NCBI RefSeq assembly: GCF_001050275.1
Contig: NZ_BBYA01000011.1
Location: forward strand, 186,001-250,000
Direction: 5' to 3'
DNA from: Leptolinea tardivitalis
GTDB taxonomy: Bacteria; Chloroflexota; Anaerolineae; Anaerolineales; Anaerolineaceae
DNA: 64,000 nucleotides
Of the stretch, positions 1 to 7,126 are shown piece after piece. The notes beneath the pieces are model-generated. The model was not told the DNA's origin. It was given only the letters and a program-made list of their open reading frames with translations, and did not search any database. The translations under genes and the position numbers were made by a program. Position 1 is the first letter of the stretch. The number at the start of each line of letters is the position of its first letter.

Positions 1-204
1 AAGTAGATCCGCATCTGTAATAATCCGTACCTGGTTGCCCATTTGCCTGAGGGTATCTGCCAGCCGCAGGGCGGCTGTCTCACTGCCACCCAGCGGATTG
101 AGTTCGGGATAGTCGGGTTCGTGAAGGCGTTCTCCGTGGGAAGAGAGGATATAAAAGACGATATCCAGCGGCCTGTCTTGATGGGTGTGTCTATTTCTGG
201 TCAT
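1..204 (-). CDS. Glycosyltransferase family 4 protein, N-terminal fragment (runs off the left edge)
   Basis: The first 68 residues of a protein whose remainder lies left of the window. The start is ATG at 202-204 on the minus strand. The translation begins MTRNRHTHQDRPLDIVF and contains NPLGGSETAALRLADTL followed by QVRIITD, the beta1-loop-alpha1 signature of GT-B glycosyltransferases of family GT4, which bind the acceptor in this N-terminal Rossmann half. It overlaps the stop of the upstream GT92-like gene by a few codons, so the two are probably co-transcribed and translationally coupled. Family level is fairly sure; donor sugar and acceptor cannot be told. A place next to flagellin makes filament glycosylation possible, but surface polysaccharide synthesis is equally possible. 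Confidence 0.75.
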   Translation of the reverse strand, partial: MTRNRHTHQDRPLDIVFYILSSHGERLHEPDYPELNPLGGSETAALRLADTLRQMGNQVRIITDADLL

Positions 205-1597
205 GACCGACCTTTCCTTCCAGATTCATCAGGGATACCATTTCCTGGAACAACACATGGCTGGATGCCAGTTCGGGTGTCAGCTGTGGAAGTAATAACC
301 GGGCTGTTTCCATAGCCTGCTCCTTCTTCCCCTGTTTCCATTGTGAGAGCGCCAGGGCGGCAACGCCCAGCGGTTCCAGGTTGCCATAACTCTGGATCAG
401 GTAGGAACATTTTTCCGCCTGGGCATAGTCACCGATGGCATAAAAGTAATCCACCATGCAAAACAGAAGTGTCCAATTTCTCGGTGACATCCGCCAGCCC
501 TGTGCCAGAGCTTCCCAGGCGGCTGGGAAATCTTTCATTTCAATACAGGCAGAGGCAAAATTGCCGTAAAAATTCAGATCATGGGGGAACTGCCGAATCA
601 GTCGGCTGTATAACTGCCGGGCTTCCAGAAATCGGCCAGAACCCATATAGTCCATGCCGTCTAGAAGATCCTTAATAAGGTCTACCATTTCTTTGCGATC
701 AGTGATTTCCTCCACCGGCGCTGCGTTACATGGGGGAGGAAGGACTGATTCGGCTGCCGTAGACATCAGGCCAAGGAACTGTGTGGATGTCGGGTCGGTG
801 AGGGCAGCGAAATTTCTGGCTCTGGCTGGCGGAAGTTTAAGATGATGTATGATTGCCCATGGCGCGGCTTCGTCACGAACTGTGCTGTTTTTCGAGATAT
901 CAATCCAGCGCTGGTTGGAATAGGCGTCACCCATGTCTCCCCGGCCGCGGGATAGTTTATCTTTCCATTCCTGCGCCGAGCGGGTATAGTAATGGTTCAA
1001 CTGGATTTTCTGTACACTGCAGGGAAAATACTGTGTATCCACCCGGCTGCCCTGTTCATTTACGCAATAGTATCCTTCACGAAACATGAAGGAATGCGGC
1101 GAAACCGGAAACATCACTTTTTCCGGCTGGATGATGGCTTTCACCGATCGGTTTTTGGATAGCTCTTCCGGGGTTCGCATCAGATAACCGGCTACCTGCC
1201 CGCAGCGGGGACGGTTCTGGTTGCCGCCAGGCCCGAAGAAAAGCGAACTTAAAGCCAATCCGCCGTATTGTTCAAAATCTCTAAGGAATTCGGGGATGTC
1301 TTTCCCTGTTTTGGGCAGAATAAATTCATCGGTGTCGATAAAACCGATCCAGCGGGAGTAATGGCCGTAGGTTTGCAGGCAGTGATCATAAGCAAAAAGC
1401 TGCCTGCCTTTGCCATGGATGGTATTGCAGGTTACCCAACCTTTCTGGATGTAGTCACTGATAGATTCAGCCAAAGGAACAGTGGAATCGTTGTCATATA
1501 TCCAGAAATGTTCCACCCCGAATAAGATATGGTAATCAAGCCATTCCTTGAGGTACGTATTCTCATCTTTGGCGATCAAACATAATGAAAGGTACAT
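191..1597 (-). CDS. GT92/GT2-like glycosyltransferase with C-terminal TPR-like region
   Basis: 468 residues. The N-terminal half (about 1-260) has the look of the GT92 / Glyco_tranf_2_4 group: it opens with SLCLIAKDENTYLKEWLDYH, then YDNDST and WIGFIDTDEFI, the last holding the DxD metal/nucleotide-sugar motif. Residues about 310-460 look helical and repetitive (YSRLIRQFPHDLNFYGNFA, AWEALAQGWRMSPRN), consistent with TPR-like repeats that could hold a partner or acceptor protein. There is no signal peptide or membrane segment, so a cytosolic enzyme is expected. It is divergent from the flagellin gene and followed by a GT4 gene, which fits a role in protein O-glycosylation or an exported glycan. 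Substrate is unknown. Confidence 0.75.
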   Translation of the reverse strand: MYLSLCLIAKDENTYLKEWLDYHILFGVEHFWIYDNDSTVPLAESISDYIQKGWVTCNTIHGKGRQLFAYDHCLQTYGHYSRWIGFIDTDEFILPKTGKDIPEFLRDFEQYGGLALSSLFFGPGGNQNRPRCGQVAGYLMRTPEELSKNRSVKAIIQPEKVMFPVSPHSFMFREGYYCVNEQGSRVDTQYFPCSVQKIQLNHYYTRSAQEWKDKLSRGRGDMGDAYSNQRWIDISKNSTVRDEAAPWAIIHHLKLPPARARNFAALTDPTSTQFLGLMSTAAESVLPPPCNAAPVEEITDRKEMVDLIKDLLDGMDYMGSGRFLEARQLYSRLIRQFPHDLNFYGNFASACIEMKDFPAAWEALAQGWRMSPRNWTLLFCMVDYFYAIGDYAQAEKCSYLIQSYGNLEPLGVAALALSQWKQGKKEQAMETARLLLPQLTPELASSHVLFQEMVSLMNLEGKVGHDQK

Positions 1598-1685
1598 AGA
1601 ATTATTGTAGTATATGTGCTTCAGCCGGTTGTGGTTTTAGTCCCCAATATTTATGCAATATTCACGCCGAAATTCAAAAAGGGCT

Positions 1686-1711
1686 TAAGTTTTCAGGCTG
1701 ATCTACGATAA
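1686..1711 (+). promoter_or_regulatory. Candidate sigma-28 (FliA-type) promoter of flagellin
   Basis: TAAG at 1686-1689 and TACGATAA at 1704-1711 with a 14-base spacer, compared with the consensus TAAA-N15-GCCGATAA. Three of four and six of eight positions match and the spacer is one short, so this is a weaker match than the exact one at 5570-5596. Its place before a flagellin gene, normally a FliA-dependent late gene, supports it. Confidence 0.4.
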
Positions 1712-1760
1712 TCTTCTATAGATTGATCAAAGGATACACTGAAGGAGGCATTATCGTAGA
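1702..1760. repeat. Perfect 11-base inverted repeat in the flagellin promoter region
   Basis: TCTACGATAAT at 1702-1712 and ATTATCGTAGA at 1750-1760 are exact inverse complements separated by 37 bases. The first arm covers the proposed -10 box, so a transcript starting downstream would lack it. A DNA-level role such as an operator is therefore easier to imagine than an RNA hairpin. Confidence 0.6.
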
Positions 1761-1857
1761 GATACCTGCCAGAAAATAGTGAAGGAACGCGAACCGGTTA
1801 TCAGGGTTCCAGACCGGAAGCGGAAAATAAAAAAAAAAGGAACCCAAATTCCCAAAT

Positions 1858-1879
1858 GCTGGGGGAAGGAACCCCCGGC
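1858..1879 (+). promoter_or_regulatory. Leader hairpin before the flagellin ribosome binding site
   Basis: GCTGGGGG (1858-1865) can pair with CCCCCGGC (1872-1879) around a six-base loop, an eight-pair stem with one G-U. It ends about 14 bases before the GGAGG at 1893-1897. It may stabilise the abundant flagellin mRNA or influence its translation; there is no U-tract, so it is not a terminator. Confidence 0.4.
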
Positions 1880-1903
1880 GAACCACAAACATGGAGGTTT
1901 GAA

Positions 1904-3145
1904 ATGGCTAATCAAGATGTAACTCGTATTGCTTCAAATATCGGCGCTTTGAATTCCCTGTGGGCTTTGACCTCTGTTAACAAACAGTTAGGCGTTGCCC
2001 AGACCCGGTTGTCAACCGGTAAGCGCATCAACTCTGCCGCCGACGATCCCGCCGGCCTGACCATTGCCACCAAATTGAATGCCCGCAGTCAGGGTTTGCA
2101 GGTGGCTCTTTCCAATATTGGCGATGCCAAAAACTTGCTGGCTGTTGCAGAAGCCGGTGTCGGCCGCATTACCGACATTCTTGTGCAGATGAAAAACAAG
2201 GCCAGTCAGGCAGCTTCTGACACCATGGGTAGCGCAGAGCGCGATGCCATTAAAGAACAGTTGAATGCCTATGCCGCACAGATCGATGATATCGTTGACC
2301 AGACTGCCTGGAACGGCAACAAATTGATCAGTGGTAATTATAAAGACACGGCTCTTTCCTTCCAGACAGGTGCCGATGCCAATGACATAACCAATGTCAG
2401 TGGTCTGGTCAACCTGGCCGCCACCGGTGATACCGGTCTTGGTCTGGCGGTGAAATCCACAACTTCTGAAGCAAAAGTTGGCGCACAGGCCACTACGGTT
2501 TTATCTGCTGCCACCACAAGCGGCACAATCAATGCCAACCTGACCCAGCTGGGGACCGGTACTTACACCGTACGCGTCACGGTCAACTCCAATACCGGCG
2601 CCGATGACAAGATTGAACTGCTTGATGCTTCCGGCAACGTGATGAATATTGCCCAATCTGATACCGGTACTGGCACTGTGGCCAAGAGCTGGACGACTGA
2701 TCTGCATGCTGGCGGCGACATCGATTTTGGTAATGGCCTGGTTGTCACTTTTGCGGCTCTTACCTCTGATACCGCTCCCGTAACTGCCACAGTCAACTAT
2801 TCCGCCCAGGGTGAATACACGGTAAAAGCGGGTGGCTCAACAGGCAATGCTCTGACAACCGCAGCAGATTATCGGCAACTGATGACCACGTTGGAAGAAA
2901 AGCTGGACACAGTCAACGGTATTATGTCCAAGATTGGTGCCTTCACCGGCCGGTTGGAATTCAAGGAAGAACAGGTATCTGCCGCCCAGATCAACGTTGA
3001 AGCTTCTTACAACCGTATTATGAACGCCAACATGGCGGAAGAGCAGGTGAATTCGAGCAAGTTCCAGATCTTACAGCAGACAGCCATTGCGATGCTGGCT
3101 CAGGCCAACCAGGCTCCTGCTTCCCTGTTGACCCTCTTCAAATAA
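1904..3145 (+). CDS. fliC: Flagellin
   Basis: 413 residues from the ATG at 1904, preceded by a GGAGG Shine-Dalgarno; an upstream in-frame start would add 16 residues unlike flagellin. The N-terminal D0/D1 coiled-coil region is classic (NIGALNSL, LSTGKRINSAADDPAGLTIA, NKLISG). The C-terminal D1/D0 ends with NMAEEQVNSSKFQILQQTA and ASLLTLFK. Residues about 155-320 are the variable surface-exposed D2/D3 part, rich in Thr, Gly and Ala. Flagellin is exported by the flagellar type III apparatus and polymerises beneath the FliD cap to make the filament. It is followed by fliD after a strong hairpin. Exported Ser/Thr-rich domains and adjacent glycosyltransferases make glycosylation possible. Confidence 0.97.
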   Translation: MANQDVTRIASNIGALNSLWALTSVNKQLGVAQTRLSTGKRINSAADDPAGLTIATKLNARSQGLQVALSNIGDAKNLLAVAEAGVGRITDILVQMKNKASQAASDTMGSAERDAIKEQLNAYAAQIDDIVDQTAWNGNKLISGNYKDTALSFQTGADANDITNVSGLVNLAATGDTGLGLAVKSTTSEAKVGAQATTVLSAATTSGTINANLTQLGTGTYTVRVTVNSNTGADDKIELLDASGNVMNIAQSDTGTGTVAKSWTTDLHAGGDIDFGNGLVVTFAALTSDTAPVTATVNYSAQGEYTVKAGGSTGNALTTAADYRQLMTTLEEKLDTVNGIMSKIGAFTGRLEFKEEQVSAAQINVEASYNRIMNANMAEEQVNSSKFQILQQTAIAMLAQANQAPASLLTLFK

Positions 3146-3189
3146 TCCTTTGATCAAAACACCCTTCACTAACACGTTTTGACCCCGAT

Positions 3190-3215
3190 GGGGGGAGCCG
3201 GTAACGGCTCCCCCC
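3190..3215 (+). promoter_or_regulatory. Strong GC-rich hairpin between fliC and fliD, no U-tract
   Basis: GGGGGGAGCCG (3190-3200) and CGGCTCCCCCC (3205-3215) pair perfectly around a GTAA loop, an 11-pair stem. It is followed by AAAGTAC rather than a run of T, so it is not a typical intrinsic terminator. It could reduce read-through or protect the 3' end of flagellin mRNA, lowering fliD relative to fliC. Confidence 0.6.
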
Positions 3216-3248
3216 AAAGTACAATCAAGAACCGCCGCGGAGGCGAAA

Positions 3249-4985
3249 ATGGCAAGTTCAGTTTCTTCATCCACTTCCAAATCCGGCATCGAAAACCTGG
3301 ATTCTTACTATCAGAATCTGATCAATTACACTCTTACCCAGGAAAAACAGCCGCTTACCCGATTAACGGAACAGAAAGATACCATCACCCTTAAGAAGGC
3401 GGCGTATACGGATTTAAAAACCAAGTTTGATGCCCTGCAAACCGCCATCAATAAACTCCGCAGTTCAAACACCGCCTACGATCTTAAACCGGGGCGCAGC
3501 GTTACCGTAACACCGCTGACCTCAGGAACCACTGTGGCCACGGCAACCGTAGGTTCAACCGTCTCCGCCGGGACATATAAATTATCGGTGACTTCGCTGG
3601 CGACTGCCCATGAAGTCCATTCCACCCGCCAGACCTATTCCAACCAGGCTCTCGGCCTGACTGGAACATTCGTCATTGGCGGTGCTGCCCAGCGGAGCGT
3701 TTCTATTGTCGATTCTCTGCCCGACACAGTTTCTTCTGTGGATGCTGGCAGTTCCAGTATTATCCTGCCCGGACAAAAAGAGCTGGGTACAGGTTCGTAT
3801 TATGTTGAAACCCGTAACGATGCCACTTCTGGCTGGCAATTCCGCATAGTGGATTCAGAAGGCAATGCCCAGAGCATTCAGGAAGGTTCGTCTGCCGAAT
3901 TTACTTCTGCCTGGCAAAGCATACCCACTAACGGCGGCAACTACGATACCGGCCGCGGGCTTACCGTAACATTTGGTACCAATTCAAGCCTGTATACGGC
4001 TGCCAACAAAGCCAGCGGTGCTGTTCAACTTTCATATACAGCCAAGGGCGCTTCCATCTCTGTAACAAGCGGGATGAGCCTGGTGGATATCAATTCTGCT
4101 ATTAATGCCGCCACCTATGGCACCGGGAATGAAGTGGTATCTTCGATCATCAACAACACACTGGTGTTGAAGAACGGGGCGACTGGTTCAGCTCATGTGA
4201 TGCAGGCTTCCGACACGACCGGGAGTGTGCTTTCCAATCTGGGGGTTCTCTCCGGCGGCGTACTCAATACCAAAGTCAGCCCGATCAATGCGTCTTTCTC
4301 GATCAATGACATGGAAATGACCCGAAGTTCCAACACCGGGCTTACCGATGTTATCAGCGGCATGACGCTGGATCTGGCTTCTGATGCCGAAGGGAAAACA
4401 GCCAATATCGTTGTCAAGAGTGATGCCTCAACCTCAACATCAACGATCAATAGCTTCTTAACTGCTTTCAACGATCTGACATCCTATGTTCGTACCAAGA
4501 CCAGCACAAAAAAGAATGATGATGGTACCTATACTCGTGGTACGCTGGCGGGTGAATATGCTATACGATCAGTTGGCAATGAATTGATTGCCCTGATGAA
4601 TCAGGACTTCACCAACACTGGCATTTATTCCAATTTGTCAGAAATCGGTATCACTGTAAATTCTGACCTGAGTGCCACCATCTCGGATTCTTCTGCCCTG
4701 ACTACTGCCCTGAAAACCCATTTCAGTGACGTGACGGCATTGTTAGATGCTGCCATGAATTCCATGGCGAGTAAGGTGGATTCTTTTGCCGGAACAGAAG
4801 GATATGTCAACAAAACCATAACCACCCAGAATTCCACCATCACGAATCTCAACAGCCGGATTAAATCCATCAATGAACGATTAACCCGCCGAGAGGAATC
4901 TCTGGTGAAATACTATGCTGATTACCAGGCGCAGATGGAGACCTTTATGAATCAATCTAAGATCAATTCAGCGCTCTACGGATAA
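3249..4985 (+). CDS. fliD: Flagellar hook-associated protein 2 (filament cap)
   Basis: 578 residues from ATG 3249 with GGAGG just upstream. FliD forms the cap at the filament tip and folds arriving flagellin. The N-terminal FliD_N region is recognisable (GIENLDSYYQNLINYTLTQ, then LKTKFDALQTAINKLRSS). The central part is Ser/Thr-rich with repeated TLDLASDAEGKTANIVVKS-type beta segments typical of FliD. The C-terminal FliD_C region (about 430-578) includes EYAIRSVGNELIALMNQ, LSEIGITVNSDL and a final coiled coil (INERLTRREESLVKYYADYQ). Length fits the family. It lies between flagellin and flaG as in many Gram-positive flagellar loci. Confidence 0.95.
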   Translation: MASSVSSSTSKSGIENLDSYYQNLINYTLTQEKQPLTRLTEQKDTITLKKAAYTDLKTKFDALQTAINKLRSSNTAYDLKPGRSVTVTPLTSGTTVATATVGSTVSAGTYKLSVTSLATAHEVHSTRQTYSNQALGLTGTFVIGGAAQRSVSIVDSLPDTVSSVDAGSSSIILPGQKELGTGSYYVETRNDATSGWQFRIVDSEGNAQSIQEGSSAEFTSAWQSIPTNGGNYDTGRGLTVTFGTNSSLYTAANKASGAVQLSYTAKGASISVTSGMSLVDINSAINAATYGTGNEVVSSIINNTLVLKNGATGSAHVMQASDTTGSVLSNLGVLSGGVLNTKVSPINASFSINDMEMTRSSNTGLTDVISGMTLDLASDAEGKTANIVVKSDASTSTSTINSFLTAFNDLTSYVRTKTSTKKNDDGTYTRGTLAGEYAIRSVGNELIALMNQDFTNTGIYSNLSEIGITVNSDLSATISDSSALTTALKTHFSDVTALLDAAMNSMASKVDSFAGTEGYVNKTITTQNSTITNLNSRIKSINERLTRREESLVKYYADYQAQMETFMNQSKINSALYG

Positions 4986-5011
4986 TCAGGTTTTAACAAG
5001 TGTTGTACCGT

Positions 5012-5031
5012 CCCTGACAAGGATGTCGGGG
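5012..5031 (+). promoter_or_regulatory. Short hairpin between fliD and flaG
   Basis: CCCTGACA (5012-5019) pairs with TGTCGGGG (5024-5031) around AGGA, eight pairs with one G-U. No T-run follows, so it is more likely a processing or stability element than a terminator. Confidence 0.3.
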
Positions 5032-5052
5032 CGTTGGGAAAAGGAAGGAGCC

Positions 5053-5343
5053 ATGTCTGATCCTACAATTTCCTCCCTTGGCCGGGCAGCTGTTGAACTG
5101 ACCGGCAGCCTTACTTCTCCAAAGCAGGAGAAGAAACCGGAAAAGCCAGCGGGCCAACCGGTGAAAGCAACACAGGCAGCACGCTCTTACAATGCTACCA
5201 AGTTGCAGTTCCAGGTGGATTCCAAGACCAATGACGTTATTATTTTGATCAAGGATAAGGAATCGGACAAAATTGTCCGAACCATCCCTGCAGAAGCCAT
5301 CAAGGATATTCCACCAGGTCAAATCCTGCAAAAGTCAGGTTAA
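5053..5343 (+). CDS. flaG: FlaG family protein, copy 1
   Basis: 96 residues from ATG 5053, chosen because AAGGAAGGAG lies just upstream and the preceding in-frame residues are unlike the family. The N-terminal half is Lys/Pro-rich and probably disordered; the C-terminal half holds the FlaG signature (LQFQVDSKTNDVIILIKD, then KIVRTIPAEAIKDIP). FlaG proteins are small proteins found beside flagellin genes and are linked to filament length in some bacteria; the mechanism is poorly known. It is followed by a strong terminator, so fliC-fliD-flaG1 forms one late unit. Two related genes follow. Confidence 0.9.
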   Translation: MSDPTISSLGRAAVELTGSLTSPKQEKKPEKPAGQPVKATQAARSYNATKLQFQVDSKTNDVIILIKDKESDKIVRTIPAEAIKDIPPGQILQKSG

Positions 5344-5347
5344 GGCG

Positions 5348-5384
5348 GCAAGAGGCTGTCACCGAAGGGACAGCCTCTTGCTTT
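5348..5384 (+). terminator. Rho-independent terminator after flaG copy 1
   Basis: GCAAGAGGCTGTC (5348-5360) pairs perfectly with GACAGCCTCTTGC (5369-5381) around an eight-base loop, followed by TTTAAT. It closes the fliC-fliD-flaG transcript. Confidence 0.85.
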
Positions 5385-5569
5385 AATATATTTCAGACTT
5401 GTCGAGTAAAGTCAATCCAGACATAAATTTAATGGGTTGCTCTATTCCAATCCCCAAAAACCTCATTCGAGTTTTCCAATTTGTTTCACATTCTCGATTT
5501 TGCCCGGTTTAAACTCTTTCGTGGTTGTAGAAAATCCATAAAAATGGATAAATCAATTCAATAAATCTC

Positions 5570-5596
5570 TAAAGTATTTTTCCATTTTGCCGATAA
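5570..5596 (+). promoter_or_regulatory. Exact-consensus sigma-28 (FliA/SigD) promoter
   Basis: TAAA at 5570-5573 and GCCGATAA at 5589-5596 separated by exactly 15 bases match the published sigma-28 consensus at every position. It lies in an intergenic region immediately behind a terminator and points at flaG copy 2. This is the best regulatory sequence in the window and implies a FliA homologue elsewhere in the genome. Confidence 0.85.
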
Positions 5597-5691
5597 GAAG
5601 AACAGAGATAAGAGTAGTAATCAGCAGAATGCATTAACCATGAAGGTTGATGCACCCGAAATAAGAATTCGGGGCAGAAAGGCAGGATGCC

Positions 5692-5982
5692 ATGTCAAAT
5701 TCCATTTCTAATCCCGTTGGACGCGCAGGAATTGAATTGATTGGTTCGATGAATCGAACTGAGCAAAAGCCGCGCCCGGCCGTCAAACAGCAGGAAGCCA
5801 AGAGTGCTTATGCATCGAATTTAGCTGGCAATAACACACGCCTTCAATTTAGAGTCGATGATAAAACCAACGATGTGACCATCATGATCATGGATAAGGA
5901 TACAAATAAAGTCATTCGGACCATCCCACCGGAAGCTATCAAAGATATTCCCACCGGTCAATTGATGGAATACTCTACCTGA
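5692..5982 (+). CDS. flaG: FlaG family protein, copy 2
   Basis: 96 residues, the same length as copy 1 and closely related to it: both begin MS..IS..GRA..EL.GS and share the C-terminal core (LQFRVDDKTNDVTIMIMD, then KVIRTIPPEAIKDIPTGQ). The middle is a basic, probably disordered linker. It has its own exact sigma-28 promoter and its own terminator, so it is a monocistronic late flagellar gene. A Shine-Dalgarno-like AGGCAGGA lies before the ATG. It arose by tandem duplication, judging by position and similarity. A filament-associated or filament-length role is inferred from the family. Confidence 0.88.
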   Translation: MSNSISNPVGRAGIELIGSMNRTEQKPRPAVKQQEAKSAYASNLAGNNTRLQFRVDDKTNDVTIMIMDKDTNKVIRTIPPEAIKDIPTGQLMEYST

Positions 5983-6007
5983 GTTTTATTAACGGTATCA
6001 ATCGCGG

Positions 6008-6040
6008 AAGCGTGTCTGCCAAAGGCAGACACGCTTTTTT
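6008..6040 (+). terminator. Rho-independent terminator after flaG copy 2
   Basis: AAGCGTGTCTGCC (6008-6020) pairs perfectly with GGCAGACACGCTT (6024-6036) around AAA, followed by a T-run to 6041. Textbook intrinsic terminator. Confidence 0.92.
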
Positions 6041-6173
6041 TATTTCAGACTTTAATTCTCTCTTTATGCATAAAATCTATTGATCAACCGATTATAGATA
6101 TAGAACTGGTCATGGAGGACCAGTCCAGCAAGCGGCAGAGATTTATCTGCCAGTGGACGAAAGGAAGGATCCT

Positions 6174-6452
6174 ATGTCTGAGTTCTTTGTTTATTCTGTT
6201 GGAAAGTCCAGGCAGCAACCACCGGCGCAGGTAGAACCACGGCACACATCTGCTGAACCATCTGAACCGAAATCACCTGTTCCCATGTACACCTTTCCTG
6301 GAAACACCCGGTTGGTTTTCAAAGTGGATGAGACCAAACACGAAGTTGTCGTTATGATAATAGATGAGGCCTCGTCTAAAGTCATTCGCACCGTGCCTTT
6401 AGACGCATCACAGGAATCGCAATCAGGCGGTTTGATCCAAAAAGATGCGTAA
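6174..6452 (+). CDS. flaG: FlaG family protein, copy 3 (diverged)
   Basis: 92 residues from ATG 6174, with AAGGAAGG upstream. The core LVFKVDETKHEVVVMIID followed by KVIRTVPLD is recognisably FlaG, but the family ending AIKDIP is replaced by ASQESQSG and the N-terminus lacks the GRA.ELIGS start seen in the other two. It is therefore an older or faster-evolving paralogue. It sits between the flaG2 terminator and fliS, and a weak sigma-28-like ACCGATTA occurs at 6087-6094 without a properly spaced -35 box. A distinct or reduced function is possible. Confidence 0.82.
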   Translation: MSEFFVYSVGKSRQQPPAQVEPRHTSAEPSEPKSPVPMYTFPGNTRLVFKVDETKHEVVVMIIDEASSKVIRTVPLDASQESQSGGLIQKDA

Positions 6453-6551
6453 TCATCTTTATGCCAATTTTACAGAATGGCACTTCAGAGACAGACCGAA
6501 TAACCGAATATAGTATTTGTAACACCAGTGAAATTCAGGAGGACGCATTCA

Positions 6552-6911
6552 ATGTACAACCAGGGCCAGGTTTATCGGAAACAGGAAGTACAAACAGCCA
6601 CGCCGCTGCATCTTGTCATCATGGCCTATGATCTGGCGATCCGGTCATGTGATCAGAAAGACATGGTTACAGCTTTGAAAGCGGTCAGCGCCTTGCGGGA
6701 TGCCCTCGATTATAACTATGCTGAAATTGCTATGAATCTTCTGGCACTGTACAACTGGTGCCTGGATTGCATCCGGAAACAGGAATACAAACAGGCCAGG
6801 CAGACTCTGGCAGAATTACGGGAAGCCTGGGTTACGATTGAAAACCAGATGAATGCTCCAAAAGCTCATCCGGCCTCTACTGGAGTATCAATGGCTGTTC
6901 GCACAGCCTGA
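6552..6911 (+). CDS. fliS: Flagellar export chaperone FliS
   Basis: 119 residues from ATG 6552, with AGGAGG about ten bases upstream. FliS binds the C-terminus of flagellin in the cytoplasm, prevents premature polymerisation and delivers it to the export gate. The family pattern is visible: an N-terminal YNQGQVYRKQEVQTATPLHLVIMAYD segment (here given as two parts, YRKQEVQTATP and LHLVIMAYDLAIRSC), then helices with ALDYNYAEIAMNLLALYNWC. Length is typical (about 120-130). It follows the filament genes, as expected for a chaperone of FliC. Confidence 0.92.
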   Translation: MYNQGQVYRKQEVQTATPLHLVIMAYDLAIRSCDQKDMVTALKAVSALRDALDYNYAEIAMNLLALYNWCLDCIRKQEYKQARQTLAELREAWVTIENQMNAPKAHPASTGVSMAVRTA

Positions 6912-6958
6912 TAAAAAAGCACCAACCGTGTAATCCAATCTATTCGCTCTGGGAACAA

Positions 6959-6982
6959 CCGTCAGAGGGGGCAATCTGGCGG
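6959..6982 (+). terminator. Weak hairpin after fliS, possible terminator
   Basis: CCGTCAGA (6959-6966) can pair with TCTGGCGG (6975-6982), eight pairs with one G-U. Only GGTTTCC follows, so termination would be inefficient. It lies in the 215-base gap between fliS and flgC, where a promoter for the basal-body operon is expected but none was recognised with confidence. Confidence 0.3.
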
Positions 6983-7126
6983 GGTTTCCGATTCTTAGAC
7001 TTCTTTCACGCGTTTTTTACACATCATTCATTTCACTTTTACTGTTAATAAAAGGTGGTCATGTTAACCTATTTCCAGAGCGAAGAAACGGTTGTCCGAT
7101 TTCGTTAATTGTTAACGGAGAGTCTT

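Larger units (their letters stand above)
1598..1903. other. Divergent intergenic region / flagellin leader
   Basis: 306 bases between the GT92-like gene (minus) and flagellin (plus) with no gene. It contains a sigma-28-like box pair at 1686-1711, an 11-base perfect inverted repeat (1702-1712 with 1750-1760), complementary segments 1804-1810 and 1839-1845 flanking an A-rich loop, an A-tract around 1829-1838, and a GC-rich hairpin at 1858-1879 just before the flagellin Shine-Dalgarno. A transcript from the proposed promoter would have a long structured leader of roughly 185 bases. Confidence 0.55.
5344..5691. other. Intergenic region with terminator and sigma-28 promoter
   Basis: 348 bases without a gene. 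It contains the flaG1 terminator (5348-5384), an AT-rich stretch, a short palindrome ATCCAT-AAAA-ATGGAT at 5534-5549 and an exact sigma-28 promoter at 5570-5596, about 95 bases before the next flaG. Nothing else was recognised. Confidence 0.7.

Noticed and set aside
43-315. 90-residue plus-strand frame at the left edge
   Set aside because: It is opposite the GT4 fragment and the end of the GT92-like gene, both of which have clear family motifs.
5534-5549. Small palindrome ATCCAT-AAAA-ATGGAT upstream of the flaG2 promoter
   Set aside because: Six base pairs in AT-rich DNA are expected by chance; no second copy was noticed.
6071-6094. Sigma-28-like TAAA and ACCGATTA before flaG copy 3
   Set aside because: Spacer is 12 rather than 15 bases and the -10 box has two mismatches; not listed as a promoter.
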